A stretch of 64,000 nucleotides of DNA from Methylohalobius crimeensis 10Ki (lineage in GTDB: Bacteria; Pseudomonadota; Gammaproteobacteria; Methylococcales; Methylothermaceae): contig NZ_ATXB01000001.1 in NCBI RefSeq assembly GCF_000421465.1, forward strand, positions 62,001-126,000, read 5' to 3'. The translations under genes and the position numbers were made by a program. The notes under the pieces are model-generated. The model made no database searches. It had not been told where the DNA came from and saw only the letters and a list, made by a program, of their open reading frames with translations. Positions 10,759 to 18,793 of the stretch are shown one piece after another (position 1 is the first letter of the stretch; each line of letters begins with the position of its first letter).

Positions 10759-11774
10759 CAAGGAGCAAGCAAAGCGGCATTTCCCTGGTGGAGATCATGG
10801 TTTCGCTGGTAAGCGGACTGATTCTCACCGCCGGCGTGATTCAGATCTACGTAGCCAACAAGCAAACCTACCGAGTCAACGACGCTTCCGCACGGATTCA
10901 GGAAAACGTGCGCTTTGCCATGGAGCTTTTGGCGCGCGATCTGCGTATGGCGGGATATGACGGCTGTGCGGGTTCGGCCCGGATTCTGGTCAATACGCTC
11001 AACGACACATCCTCGTTTCTATACAACTACGGCAATGCGATTTACGGCTTCGAGGCCACCAGCGATTCCGCCTGGACGCCTACGGTGGACGCCAGCATCA
11101 CCAGTCCCTTGGGAGGGCGCGACATCGTGACCATTCGGGGTACGTTCGAGAGTGGCGTACCCATCACCGGGCAGCCCAGTAATTCCAATGACTGCAACAA
11201 TTCGAGTTCCTATACGGCGGATCTTAAAATTGCAGACACGTCTGGATTAGACGATGGGGATATCGTAATTGCCGGCGATTGTTCCAAGGCCTCTATTTTT
11301 CAAATTACCAATATCAATATAAATGACAACGTAGTACATAATACCGGGGCGGGTACTCCCGGCAACGCCACCAAGAACTTGGGCGCTTGTTACGCCGGCA
11401 AGGGCAGTCTGACCAAGATCACCACCCGTACTTTTTACATTCGGAATAACGCCGCCGGCGTTCCGGCTTTGTACCGCAAAGATGGTTCCGCTGACGCCGA
11501 GGAACTGGTGGCGGGAATCGAGGACATGCAGATTTTGTACGGGGTCGATTCCAACGGCGACGAATCGGCCAACCAATTCCTCCGCGCCAACGACGTGACG
11601 GATTGGAATAGAGTGACCAGCGCTCGAATCAGCTTATTGCTTCGATCCTCAGAAGACAATATTACCACCGATTCCCAGTCCTATAAATACAACGATTCCA
11701 CCACGACGCCCGCCGACCGGCGGCTGCGCCGAGTATTCACCACGACCATTAGCTTGCGTAACCGTTTGCCATGA
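10755..11774 (+). CDS. pilW: Type IV pilus assembly protein PilW
   Basis: This 339-residue minor pilin has the class III-like leader MTRSKQSGISLVEIMVSLVS, with processing after G8 and Glu at mature position 5. The PilW block IQENVRFAMELLARDLRMAG follows at about residues 46-65. The large beta-rich C-terminal domain includes the usual GIEDMQILYGVD segment and a final RLRRVFTTTISLRNR. It overlaps pilV and pilX by four bases each. Confidence 0.94.
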   Translation: MTRSKQSGISLVEIMVSLVSGLILTAGVIQIYVANKQTYRVNDASARIQENVRFAMELLARDLRMAGYDGCAGSARILVNTLNDTSSFLYNYGNAIYGFEATSDSAWTPTVDASITSPLGGRDIVTIRGTFESGVPITGQPSNSNDCNNSSSYTADLKIADTSGLDDGDIVIAGDCSKASIFQITNININDNVVHNTGAGTPGNATKNLGACYAGKGSLTKITTRTFYIRNNAAGVPALYRKDGSADAEELVAGIEDMQILYGVDSNGDESANQFLRANDVTDWNRVTSARISLLLRSSEDNITTDSQSYKYNDSTTTPADRRLRRVFTTTISLRNRLP

Positions 11775-12328
11775 AAAACACGCGGAAGATTGACCGGCGT
11801 TTTTCCTCGAATCAACGCGGCGCCGCCCTGGTGATCAGCCTGTTGATGCTCTTGGTGATGACCGTCATCGGCGTCGCCGCCATGCAGACCAATCTGCTGG
11901 AAGAAAAAATGGCGGGCAATTTCCGGGATGTGAATCTGGCCTTCCAGGCGGCGGAAGCGGCGCTCAGGGATGCGGAGACCGATATCACCGCGCCCTCTCG
12001 GGTATCCGGTCTCACCCATTTTACCTCCACTTGCACCAACGGGCTGTGCGATGCCACCGGCGGCTTTCCGGAAGAACAGGATAATGATCCCCCGCTCGAT
12101 CCCGTCTGGAAGGCTGCCGCCACGGAACCCAACGGCGTCACCTTGGGCACTTACACCAGTGCCGCCGCGCTCCCGCAGGTGGCCTGTCAGCCTCGGTATT
12201 GGATAGAAGGCCACCAAGCCCGGCCGGCGGGCAGCCCCTCCTGGAAAGTTCAGTACCGGATTACGGCGGTGGCCTGTGGTGGAAACGCCAATACCCGGGT
12301 TGTGCTGCAATCGGTTTATGCGCCTTAA
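11771..12328 (+). CDS. pilX: Type IV pilus assembly protein PilX
   Basis: This 185-residue protein has RGAALVISLLMLLVMTVIGV in its N-terminal membrane helix, the PilX hallmark. The helix lacks the glutamate at mature position 5, as in PilX/GspK-type pilins. The EEKMAGNFRDVNLAFQAAEA block follows. The periplasmic domain has scattered cysteines and ends with VVLQSVYAP. It is coupled to pilW, and pilY1 follows after 15 bases. Confidence 0.93.
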   Translation: MKNTRKIDRRFSSNQRGAALVISLLMLLVMTVIGVAAMQTNLLEEKMAGNFRDVNLAFQAAEAALRDAETDITAPSRVSGLTHFTSTCTNGLCDATGGFPEEQDNDPPLDPVWKAAATEPNGVTLGTYTSAAALPQVACQPRYWIEGHQARPAGSPSWKVQYRITAVACGGNANTRVVLQSVYAP

Positions 12329-12343
12329 TTACGGAGACGGGTC

Positions 12344-15300
12344 ATGAAAGGTAAAAATTGGTATCGAAGCCTACTTGGGCTCGGCGCTGTCGCAATCGGT
12401 GTGCCTGGACAGGCCACGCCGCTGGATTTGTCTCAAGCGCCCCTCTTCACCACCGCCTCCGCCAAAGCCAATGTGCTGGTCATCTTGGACAACTCCAATA
12501 GTATGGACGAGGCGACCAACGGTTCCGCGGTAGGAAGCGACAGTCCCCAAAGCAAGTCCGAAATCGCTCGCAAGGTGGTGCGCAGAAAGGACACTTCCCG
12601 ATCAGTGAATCCGGACGATCCTTCGGACCCCGAGGGGCTGATCGACCGCTATCTGGGAAAAATCAATCTGGGACTGATGGCCTATCAACAGTCGTCAATA
12701 AGTGCCAGGCATTTACACAACGCGCCTTATGATGCCAGTTTCGATTCGGCCAATTACGATCCCGCCTACACTGGCCCGAGGGATTCTGCAACTAAAAAAT
12801 TCCGCACGCCCAATGTTTCCAATCCCGGCCATTACGTCTATTACAATATCGCCTTGCCTTTCTACGCCAATTCCGATCTAGGCAGCGCTTATTGCTATTC
12901 CGGCACCGCCGATTTCGATAACGGCAGCGAATCGCATCCTTCGGGACCTTGGGACACCTACGATTGCTACCGTGACAAGACGAACGAAAACGACGATACC
13001 ACAGGGCTTTCCAATTACTTTAATTCCTTTACCTTTCAACCCACCGATAGCGATCTAGCGCAAAACATCCTCGATTTTGGAACTTTTTTGACCTGGGATC
13101 ATGTCGGGCCGACCTGGTTCGCCAATTCCTCGCCCGGACGGGGTTATCTTCATGTCCCAATCGACGACCTGGACGCCACGCAAGCAGGCAAGCTGGACGA
13201 TAAGCTCGCCCCTTCCCAGTTTTCCACCAACGCGCCCACCGATCCCAGCTTTCCGCTGCAAAACGCGGGGCTGACTCCCATCGAAGGCACCTTGCTGACA
13301 GCGAAGGATTATTTCGACGGCAATCTGTCCCAGTCTGATGAAGGCGGTCCCCAGTCTGCCCCGCCCAATTCCTGCGACAAGAATTTCGTGGCCTTGTTGA
13401 CCGACGGTCTCCCCTCGACGGACAAAGACGGCAACGCGGTCAACGATCCGGCGGTGGCCATTTCAGACGCGGCCAGCGCGGCCTCTTCTCTTTTGTCGAG
13501 CGATGTTGAAACCTATGTGATCGGGTTCGCCCTGCCTTTCGGCACCGATCCTTCGACTCTTGATACGATCGCTTCGGCGGGTGGCACCAGCGCGGCTTTC
13601 CTGGCCGATGATCCGACCGCCCTGCATACCGCCTTCGATGCCATTTTCACGGATATCCTGGACAAGGTGGGATCGGCGGCCTCGGCGGCAACGAATTCCA
13701 CCTCGCTGATTTCAGGCAGTATCGTTTACCAGGCCCGGTTCAACAGCGCCGATTGGAGCGGGCAATTGCTTTCACTCGACATCGACCTTCTTGGAAACAT
13801 CAGCAATACGTCCAACTGGGATGCGGGCGATGTGATCAACACACAATCGGCTTCCAGTCGGCAAATTATTACCTTCAGCCGTGACAGCAGCGACGGCATG
13901 CCCTTTCAATGGTCGGACATTTCCGCTTTGACGGATACGACCCAGGCGGATTTTCTGAATCAGGACGCCTTCGGAAACCCCGACAGTTTGGGCAGCGATC
14001 GGGTCGATTTTTTGCGCGGCGTCGATGTCTCCGGATTCCGAAGCCGAAGCAGCAACCTAGGCGACATTGTCCACTCGACGCCTTTCTTCGTGGGAGCGCC
14101 GAAAGCCGGATTCGTGGATTCCAGTTATGCTTCCTTCGCCTCTACTCATGCTTCACGCGATTCCATTATTTACGTGGGTGCCAACGACGGCATGTTGCAC
14201 GGCTTCGATGCGGCCACCGGCGAGGAGAAAATCGCCTATGTGCCCGGTCCCGTTTACGAGCATTTGAGCGATCTGACCCATCCCAATTACGGGAATTCGT
14301 CGCTCTCCCCTTCCGTGCCCCACCGCTATTACGTGGACGGTTCGCCCATGGTGGCCGACGCCAAGATTTCCGGCAATTGGAAAACAGTGCTGGCAGGGGG
14401 ACTCAACGGCGGAGGTCAGGGGTATTACGCCCTGGACGTCACCGACCCTTCAACTTTCACCGAAAGCAATGCGGCCAGCCTGGTATTGTGGGAATTCACC
14501 GACGAGGATGATCCCGACCTTGGTTATACCTATAATCAGCCCACCTTGAGTTTCCTCACCCGCCAATCCGCCCAGATTACCAAAATGAACAACGGCAAGT
14601 GGGCGCTGATTGTCGGGAACGGCTACAACAATAGCGTATCCGACGGTCATGCCTCGACCAACGGCCACGCCGTTCTATTCATCCTGTTCCTGGAAGGCGG
14701 AATGGACGGCGATTGGACCGATACCGGCGATTACATCAAGATCGACACCGGCGAGGGATCGACGGCCACGCCCAACGGGTTGGCCACCCCCATGCCGGTC
14801 GATGTGGACGGGGACGGCGACGTCGACATCGTTTATGCCGGCGATCTCGAGGGCAATCTGTGGAAGTTCAGTTTAACCGATGAAGATGAGGCGACTGTGG
14901 ACGATCCAACCAACTGGACCGTGGATCTTTTATTTACCGCCGAGGACGGCAGCAATAATCCTCAACCCATCACCACCGCTCCCATGGTGGTTCCCCATCC
15001 CCAAGGGGGTTACATGGTAGGTTTCGGCACCGGGAAATACTTGGAGCACGCCGATCTGTCCACGACTGATACCCACACCTTGTACGGCATTTGGGACAGC
15101 GAACCGATGGCAGGTGTGGATACCGTCGGCGGGCGCAACAAATTGGTGGAACAAACAGTGTTGGGCGAAGTGACCGTATCCGGCGAATCCTATCGGGTGA
15201 CATCCGACAATACCGTGAGCTACGAACGGGCTTCGAACGGGTCGGCGAGCAATACGAGCGACCGGGGCTGGTATATGGACCTGCCCACTACCGGCGAGCG

Positions 15301-15706
15301 GGTGGCCTTCAACCCCATCGCGCGTGATCGGCGCTTCGTCTACGTCACTCTCATTCCGGATTCTTCTGATCCTTGCGCGGCGGGCGGCAGCGGCTGGATC
15401 ATGGAGCTGGATTATCTGGACGGCTCCAGATTGTCGGTACCGCCTTTCGATATCACCGGGGATAAGAAAATCACCGATGCCGACAAAGTCGACTTCGATA
15501 CCGACGACGACGGTTCAAATGAAACCGTGCCGCCCAGCGGCAAGAAACCGGACATCGGGATACCCACGACCCCCACCGTGGTGGACAAGGACCGCGAAAG
15601 CGAGGTGAAAGTGATCAGCGGCAGCAGCGGGTCGGTGGATACCTTGATGGAGGGAAAATCGGTCAAAACCGGCCGGCTCTCGTGGCGGCAAATCATCGGG
15701 GATTGA
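12344..15706 (+). CDS. pilY1: Type IV pilus tip adhesin PilY1
   Basis: This is a 1120-residue secreted protein. After a signal peptide (to about residue 24) comes a von Willebrand A domain with a perfect MIDAS DxSxS (D49, S51, S53 in VILDNSNSM) and LLTDGLPST. The C-terminal half is a PilY1 beta-propeller with IIYVGANDGMLHGFDAATGE, YYALDVTDPSTF and MVGFGTGKYLE. The calcium loop MPVDVDGDGDVDIVYAGD has the DxDxDxxxD pattern that controls twitching motility in known PilY1 proteins. A second acidic loop, DITGDKKITDADKVDFDTDD, lies near the C-terminus. It acts at the pilus tip and in adhesion or mechanosensing. Confidence 0.95.
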   Translation: MKGKNWYRSLLGLGAVAIGVPGQATPLDLSQAPLFTTASAKANVLVILDNSNSMDEATNGSAVGSDSPQSKSEIARKVVRRKDTSRSVNPDDPSDPEGLIDRYLGKINLGLMAYQQSSISARHLHNAPYDASFDSANYDPAYTGPRDSATKKFRTPNVSNPGHYVYYNIALPFYANSDLGSAYCYSGTADFDNGSESHPSGPWDTYDCYRDKTNENDDTTGLSNYFNSFTFQPTDSDLAQNILDFGTFLTWDHVGPTWFANSSPGRGYLHVPIDDLDATQAGKLDDKLAPSQFSTNAPTDPSFPLQNAGLTPIEGTLLTAKDYFDGNLSQSDEGGPQSAPPNSCDKNFVALLTDGLPSTDKDGNAVNDPAVAISDAASAASSLLSSDVETYVIGFALPFGTDPSTLDTIASAGGTSAAFLADDPTALHTAFDAIFTDILDKVGSAASAATNSTSLISGSIVYQARFNSADWSGQLLSLDIDLLGNISNTSNWDAGDVINTQSASSRQIITFSRDSSDGMPFQWSDISALTDTTQADFLNQDAFGNPDSLGSDRVDFLRGVDVSGFRSRSSNLGDIVHSTPFFVGAPKAGFVDSSYASFASTHASRDSIIYVGANDGMLHGFDAATGEEKIAYVPGPVYEHLSDLTHPNYGNSSLSPSVPHRYYVDGSPMVADAKISGNWKTVLAGGLNGGGQGYYALDVTDPSTFTESNAASLVLWEFTDEDDPDLGYTYNQPTLSFLTRQSAQITKMNNGKWALIVGNGYNNSVSDGHASTNGHAVLFILFLEGGMDGDWTDTGDYIKIDTGEGSTATPNGLATPMPVDVDGDGDVDIVYAGDLEGNLWKFSLTDEDEATVDDPTNWTVDLLFTAEDGSNNPQPITTAPMVVPHPQGGYMVGFGTGKYLEHADLSTTDTHTLYGIWDSEPMAGVDTVGGRNKLVEQTVLGEVTVSGESYRVTSDNTVSYERASNGSASNTSDRGWYMDLPTTGERVAFNPIARDRRFVYVTLIPDSSDPCAAGGSGWIMELDYLDGSRLSVPPFDITGDKKITDADKVDFDTDDDGSNETVPPSGKKPDIGIPTTPTVVDKDRESEVKVISGSSGSVDTLMEGKSVKTGRLSWRQIIGD

Positions 15707-15721
15707 GACTTTATCAGGAGC

Positions 15722-15952
15722 ATGACGATGCGTACATTGAATATTCTGCTGCTTTTGTTAGGGCTGCTATGCTCTTTGTCGGCCCCTGCCATGACAACCG
15801 TATTTTCGGGATCACCGCCCGCCGAGTCCAGTACCGGGAAGGCTTCCCAAACGAGTGGGCGGTCCGATGAGGAGGCTCCAAAACAAGCTAAGACAGATGA
15901 AAACCCCCAGTCAGAGCGAGACACCGATGCAAACAAATCATCCGGTGAATAA
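15722..15952 (+). CDS. Small exported protein inside the pilin operon
   Basis: This 76-residue frame begins after a CAGGAG ribosome site. It has a clear signal peptide (hydrophobic residues 7-20, cleavage near SAPA/M) and a low-complexity, charged, Ser/Glu/Lys-rich tail with no motif. It lies between pilY1 (15-base gap) and pilE, and overlaps the pilE start. Some pilY1 operons carry a small pilZ-like or lipoprotein gene here, but this one has neither a lipobox nor recognisable homology. Its function is unknown. Confidence 0.6.
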   Translation: MTMRTLNILLLLLGLLCSLSAPAMTTVFSGSPPAESSTGKASQTSGRSDEEAPKQAKTDENPQSERDTDANKSSGE

Positions 15953-16364
15953 ACAGGGCTTCACCCTCATCGAACTGATGATTGCCACGGCGATCGTCGC
16001 CATCCTGGCGGCGATCGCCTACCCCAGCTACGTGGAGCATGTGCGCAAGAGCCGGCGCTCGGACGCCCAGGCGGCGCTCATGGAAACCGCTCAGCTGCTC
16101 GAGCGTTGCTATACCGAGTACAACGCCTACAGCGATACCGACTGCGCGGCGGTGACCAGCGGCCCCGCGCTGGCCAACACCAACTCTTCGGGCGGTTATT
16201 ACACCCTTTCCGCGCTCACCCTGACGACCACCGTCTTCACTCTCCAGGCCGCTCCCCAGGATGCCCAAGCCGACGATAAATGCGGCAAGCTCACCTACAC
16301 CCACATCGGCGTGAAAGACGTCGTCGATGCCGACACCGGCGTGACCGCGGACGATTGTTGGTGA
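15927..16364 (+). CDS. pilE: Type IV pilin-like protein PilE
   Basis: This prepilin has cleavage after G11 (NKQG/FTLIELMIATAIVAIL) and Glu at mature position 5. The PilE block AYPSYVEHVRKSRRSDAQAA is present, and the C-terminal disulfide loop ends ADDCW. I take the ATG at 15927, which gives an 11-residue leader. In-frame ATGs at 15897 and 15855 would give longer leaders and are not excluded. It is the last gene of the minor pilin operon and probably a minor subunit rather than the major pilin. Confidence 0.9.
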   Translation: MQTNHPVNKQGFTLIELMIATAIVAILAAIAYPSYVEHVRKSRRSDAQAALMETAQLLERCYTEYNAYSDTDCAAVTSGPALANTNSSGGYYTLSALTLTTTVFTLQAAPQDAQADDKCGKLTYTHIGVKDVVDADTGVTADDCW

Positions 16365-16381
16365 TTCTTCTTACATAGCAA

Positions 16382-16461
16382 GTAGCCCGCATGGCGTTTC
16401 GCGGAATGGGAGCATCCGTGCTTCGATCACCCCGGATTCCGCTGCGCTTCATCCGGGCTAC
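16382..16461. repeat. Long palindromic REP-like repeat
   Basis: It begins GTAGCCCG and ends CGGGCTAC. The right arm reads CCCGGATTCCGCTGCGCTTC then ATCCGGGCTAC, and the left arm is a diverged inverse of it. This GTAGCCCGGATG-type palindrome is dispersed in many proteobacterial genomes. A half copy occurs at 17827-17857. Its right edge abuts a truncated antitoxin-like gene. Confidence 0.8.
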
Positions 16462-16475
16462 GCCGGCTACGAAGC

Positions 16476-16655
16476 CCACCGAAAAGGCACCTATTTCTCG
16501 ACCCGGACGTGGCGCGGGTATTCAAGGATTCTGCCTCAGTCACCCAAGCGCTGTGGTTGCTGCTTAATCTCGCGAAGAGCAAGTGCTTTCCGAGTAAGCG
16601 AACCAACAAGGCGCTCAACGCGATAAAGGGCAGGTGGGATGCCGCCGAGCAATAA
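16476..16655 (+). pseudogene. C-terminal remnant of a small antitoxin-like protein
   Basis: An open frame without a start codon encodes LFLDPDVARVFKDSASVTQA followed by LWLLLNLAK and ends at TAA 16653-16655. The pattern L-D-P-D-V-A-x-V-F-x-D-S-x-S-V-x-x-A-L is, from memory, the conserved end of short antitoxin-type proteins that precede or follow RelE/BrnT-like toxins. The N-terminal half is absent, replaced by the palindromic repeat just upstream. I see no partner toxin. Confidence 0.55.
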
Positions 16656-16776
16656 GCAAGTAGCGGGCTTCTTGCTATCGCTTGATCGGCCGGTATGCTA
16701 TATCCTCGAAATTCATCCAGAAGGTCAATGTCATCATGTATGATAGGGTCATGATGGTCGTCACTTGATCGAGTCC

Positions 16777-17061
16777 ATGCGTTTGACCCAAAGGCAGATT
16801 CAAATCATCGTTCAGAGCGTGCGCCGCCATTTGGGCGCGACCGCGCGCATGTGGCTGTTCGGTTCGCGGCTGGACGACCAAAAGCGGGGAGGGGACGTGG
16901 ACATTTATGTGGAAGCCCCTCCCCATCCGCTTATGCAAGAACTGCGCTTAAAGCTGGAACTCGAGGCAAGCTTAGACATGCCCGTCGACCTGACCGTCCG
17001 CGAGCCGGGCGCTCAGGCTCCCATCGCGCGGATTGCGAAGACGGGGGGAGTGGTATTGTGA
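16777..17061 (+). CDS. mntA: Minimal nucleotidyltransferase, MntA-like antitoxin
   Basis: This 94-residue protein is the minimal nucleotidyltransferase of MNT/HEPN pairs. The core reads MWLFGSRLDDQKRGGDVDIY, with the GSxxxxxxxGGDVD active site, and PVDLTV supplies the third acidic residue. MntA-type proteins AMPylate the HEPN toxin partner and neutralise it. The ATG at 16777 (MRLTQRQIQI) matches the usual family start, and a TTG four codons upstream is the alternative. The stop overlaps a GTG that begins the partner reading (17058). Confidence 0.88.
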   Translation: MRLTQRQIQIIVQSVRRHLGATARMWLFGSRLDDQKRGGDVDIYVEAPPHPLMQELRLKLELEASLDMPVDLTVREPGAQAPIARIAKTGGVVL

Positions 17062-17103
17062 ACGAACATCTCGAGCTATTCCCTTGAGCAAATCGTACCT
17101 CTC

Positions 17104-17484
17104 ATGCCGATCCGGAATTGGGACAAGCTCACCCCAAGGCAGCACGAAAGCCTGGCAGCTTTTCGCGTACGCTTCAGCGAATTTCAGGAACATCTCAGCA
17201 AGCTCCTGCGCGCCATTGCCATTGAAGAAGAACAAAAGGTCGATCCCTATACCGCGGTACTGCTGTACATGGAAAAGTTGCGCATCATCGAGTCCGCCGA
17301 ACGGTGGAAGGAGATACGCGAGCTACGCAACGCCGTCAACCACGAATACGAAGAAAATCCCGCAAGACTCGCCGAATTTTTCTTAGAATTGACCCGCGCG
17401 GTGCCGGAATTATTCGCTTGGCACGATGCTGTCATCCAGTTCTGCCACGAGAATTACTTCGTGAAACCACTCCCGTCGCCTTAG
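17104..17484 (+). CDS. hepT: HEPN-domain toxin (HepT-like) with a frameshifted 5' end
   Basis: This alpha-helical HEPN ribonuclease-like protein has the catalytic R-x4-H motif in RELRNAVNHEYEE (Arg, Asn, His). In HepT/MntA systems it is the toxin. The frame extends upstream without stop through LEQIVPL before the ATG at 17104. A GTG at 17058, overlapping the mntA stop, opens MNEHLELFP, which ends at TGA 17085-17087 one frame off. Full-length protein therefore needs a +1 shift at CCT TGA, or translation from the ATG alone, which gives 126 residues. A miniature inverted-repeat element starts 6 bases after the stop. Confidence 0.82.
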   Translation: MPIRNWDKLTPRQHESLAAFRVRFSEFQEHLSKLLRAIAIEEEQKVDPYTAVLLYMEKLRIIESAERWKEIRELRNAVNHEYEENPARLAEFFLELTRAVPELFAWHDAVIQFCHENYFVKPLPSP

Positions 17485-17489
17485 CTTAG

Positions 17490-17793
17490 AGTCTGTTTCA
17501 AAACTCGTGTGAGGGTCGGAGTAATCGCGAATGCCATTATCCCCCTTGTATGTTTTGTCTTGCTGGAGAGGCGTGTCGCAAAAGCTCCTCTCCCGCTGGC
17601 GGGAGAGGGGCGGGGTGAGGGTGGTCAAATAAAAAAGTCTTTCATTTCAATTAGATCCACCCTCATCCTAACCTTCTCCCGCCAGCGGGAGAAGGGACAC
17701 TTCTTGAGTCATTCTCGGACGGAGAGGAAATTAAGGGGGGACGTCATGCCTCATAGGCTTGCTTGTACGGTATATCGAGTTTTGAAACAGACT
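17490..17793. mobile_element. Miniature inverted-repeat element, copy 1
   Basis: The 18-base terminal repeats are perfect: AGTCTGTTTCAAAACTCG at 17490-17507 and its inverse at 17776-17793. TTAG at 17486-17489 and 17795-17798 could be a target duplication. The inside holds two hairpins built on CTCCCGCTGGCGGGAG and no credible gene. A second copy in inverted orientation lies at 54444-54696. The size, lack of coding capacity and terminal repeats fit a MITE mobilised in trans. Confidence 0.75.
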
Positions 17794-17807
17794 GTTAGGA
17801 AAGCCAG

Positions 17808-17948
17808 TCATTCGTGCGCCGGTCGTCCCGGATTCCGGTGCGCTTCATCCGGGCTACGCCGGCTAACATGTTTCACATTCCAGCCGGCTTCGCGAAGCAC
17901 CGCTGCCGCGGATCGTGGAACCCCTTGATCCAGAAGGATCCGATTCAT
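17808..17948 (-). pseudogene. DUF5615-type PIN-like toxin, truncated by a repeat
   Basis: Its ATG overlaps the stop of the DUF433 antitoxin (ATGA). The 27 intact residues, MNRILLDQGVPRSAAVLREA then GWNVKHV, match the start of DUF5615 proteins, PIN-like nucleases paired with DUF433. The frame then runs straight into the palindromic repeat and stops after 46 codons. Only the first quarter of the toxin remains, so it must be inactive. Confidence 0.65.
17827..17857. repeat. Half copy of the REP-like palindrome
   Basis: CCCGGATTCCGGTGCGCTTC followed by ATCCGGGCTAC repeats the right arm of the element at 16382-16461 with one change. It lies exactly where the DUF5615 toxin reading is cut. Confidence 0.75.
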
Positions 17949-18172
17949 GCCGCTTCCAAGGGCAAAACCTCATCGGCCAGGTTGAGCGCCGCAAACTCCA
18001 GCGCCTGACGAATGTCCTCATCCTCCAGTTCAGGATATTCCACTCTGAGTTCCTCACGATTCGGATACAGGGCAACCGCCTCGACGACGCGCCGCACCGT
18101 AAATCGCATACCCCGTATGCAAGGCTGCCCATTCATGATTTCGGGGTTTACCGTGATTCGATCCAGTTTCAT
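17945..18172 (-). CDS. DUF433 antitoxin
   Basis: This 75-residue protein is typical of DUF433: it contains ITVNPEIMNGQPCIRGMRFT and VRRVVEAVALYPNREELRVE, then an acidic tail DEDIRQALEFAALNLADE. These proteins bind DNA through a winged helix-like fold and counteract DUF5615 PIN-like toxins. The gene looks intact, but its toxin, which starts at 17948, is truncated, so it is an orphan antitoxin. A GAGAGA ribosome site precedes the ATG. Confidence 0.85.
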   Translation of the reverse strand: MKLDRITVNPEIMNGQPCIRGMRFTVRRVVEAVALYPNREELRVEYPELEDEDIRQALEFAALNLADEVLPLEAA

Positions 18173-18268
18173 TAGTGATCTCTCTTGTGATCGGCAAGCA
18201 GCTATTTGACACCCTGCCCTTATATCAGGGTTCCGATGGTCCGAGCAAATCCGCAAACAGCTCCCAGC

Positions 18269-18353
18269 CCGTAGATTGGGGTGACGAAGGAACCCCAACG
18301 TAACCCCCGCCGCCATTAAATGTTGGGGGTCGTGCCTCACTCCAACCTTACGG
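18269..18353. repeat. Long imperfect hairpin repeat of the GTAGGTTGGGGTGA type
   Basis: The left arm begins CCGTAGATTGGGGTGACGAA and the right arm ends CTCACTCCAACCTTACGG, with AACCCCAACG and TGTTGGGGGT as inner arms. It could fold into a stem of about 30 bp. Similar palindromes are scattered in many proteobacterial genomes. It separates the DUF433 gene from a truncated vapB and lies about 20 bases from the truncation. Confidence 0.7.
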
Positions 18354-18374
18354 GCTTCATAGACCCGATCCTTC

Positions 18375-18524
18375 GTGATTGACTGCCTGGAACAGGCGCT
18401 GCTTCCAACCCGTCTGACTGGCAGCGAGCAGATTGCGCGTGCCCGGCAATTGCGAAGCGGCTTGAAACCAGGCGACTTCAAGGCGGATGAGATTTCCCGG
18501 GCGATTGACCAGGGACGTCCATGA
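18375..18524 (+). pseudogene. VapB-type antitoxin, C-terminal remnant
   Basis: A 49-codon frame encodes DCLEQALLPTRLTGSEQIAR then ARQLRSGLKPGDFKADEISR, and its TGA overlaps the ATG of the vapC remnant. The N-terminal DNA-binding ribbon-helix-helix half is missing. The GTG at 18375 is only the first possible start codon after the truncation. Confidence 0.6.
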
Positions 18525-18679
18525 TTGTGGTGGATACCAACGTCATTGCCTATTTCTACCTGCCGACCGAGTACACGCCCCTGGCCGAAAAACTGTTGAT
18601 GCAATAACCTGTTTGGGCGGCCCCAGCGCTTTGGCGAAGCGAATTTCGAAATGTGCTGGCTCTGTACTTGCGCAAGTAG
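18521..18679 (+). pseudogene. VapC-type PIN toxin, broken by a stop codon and truncated
   Basis: The start MIVVDTNVIAYFYLPTEYTP is a normal PIN N-terminus with the first catalytic Asp. The frame hits TAA at 18605-18607, then continues in the same frame with PVWAAPALWRSEFRNVLALY, a standard VapC block with the second acidic residue. It ends at 18679, where Uma2-like sequence on the other strand begins. About half of the protein is gone. Confidence 0.65.
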
Positions 18680-18793
18680 CATTTCCTGATGCCGGCGCGC
18701 CGGCGCCATGGCGTAGGCCACCCCGTCGATCAGTTCGTAGCGGGTCTCCTCCGGCCATTGCAGGTAAGCCTTGTAAGTGTGGCGTTCAGTCAT
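18661..18793 (-). pseudogene. Uma2/DUF820-family nuclease, N-terminal remnant
   Basis: MTERHTYKAYLQWPEETRYE then LIDGVAYAMAPARRHQEMLL matches the start of Uma2-family restriction endonuclease-like proteins (E-L-I-D-G and M-A-P-A...H-Q motifs). The match ends near residue 45, where the sequence passes into the vapC remnant. The C-terminal catalytic part is absent. Confidence 0.6.
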
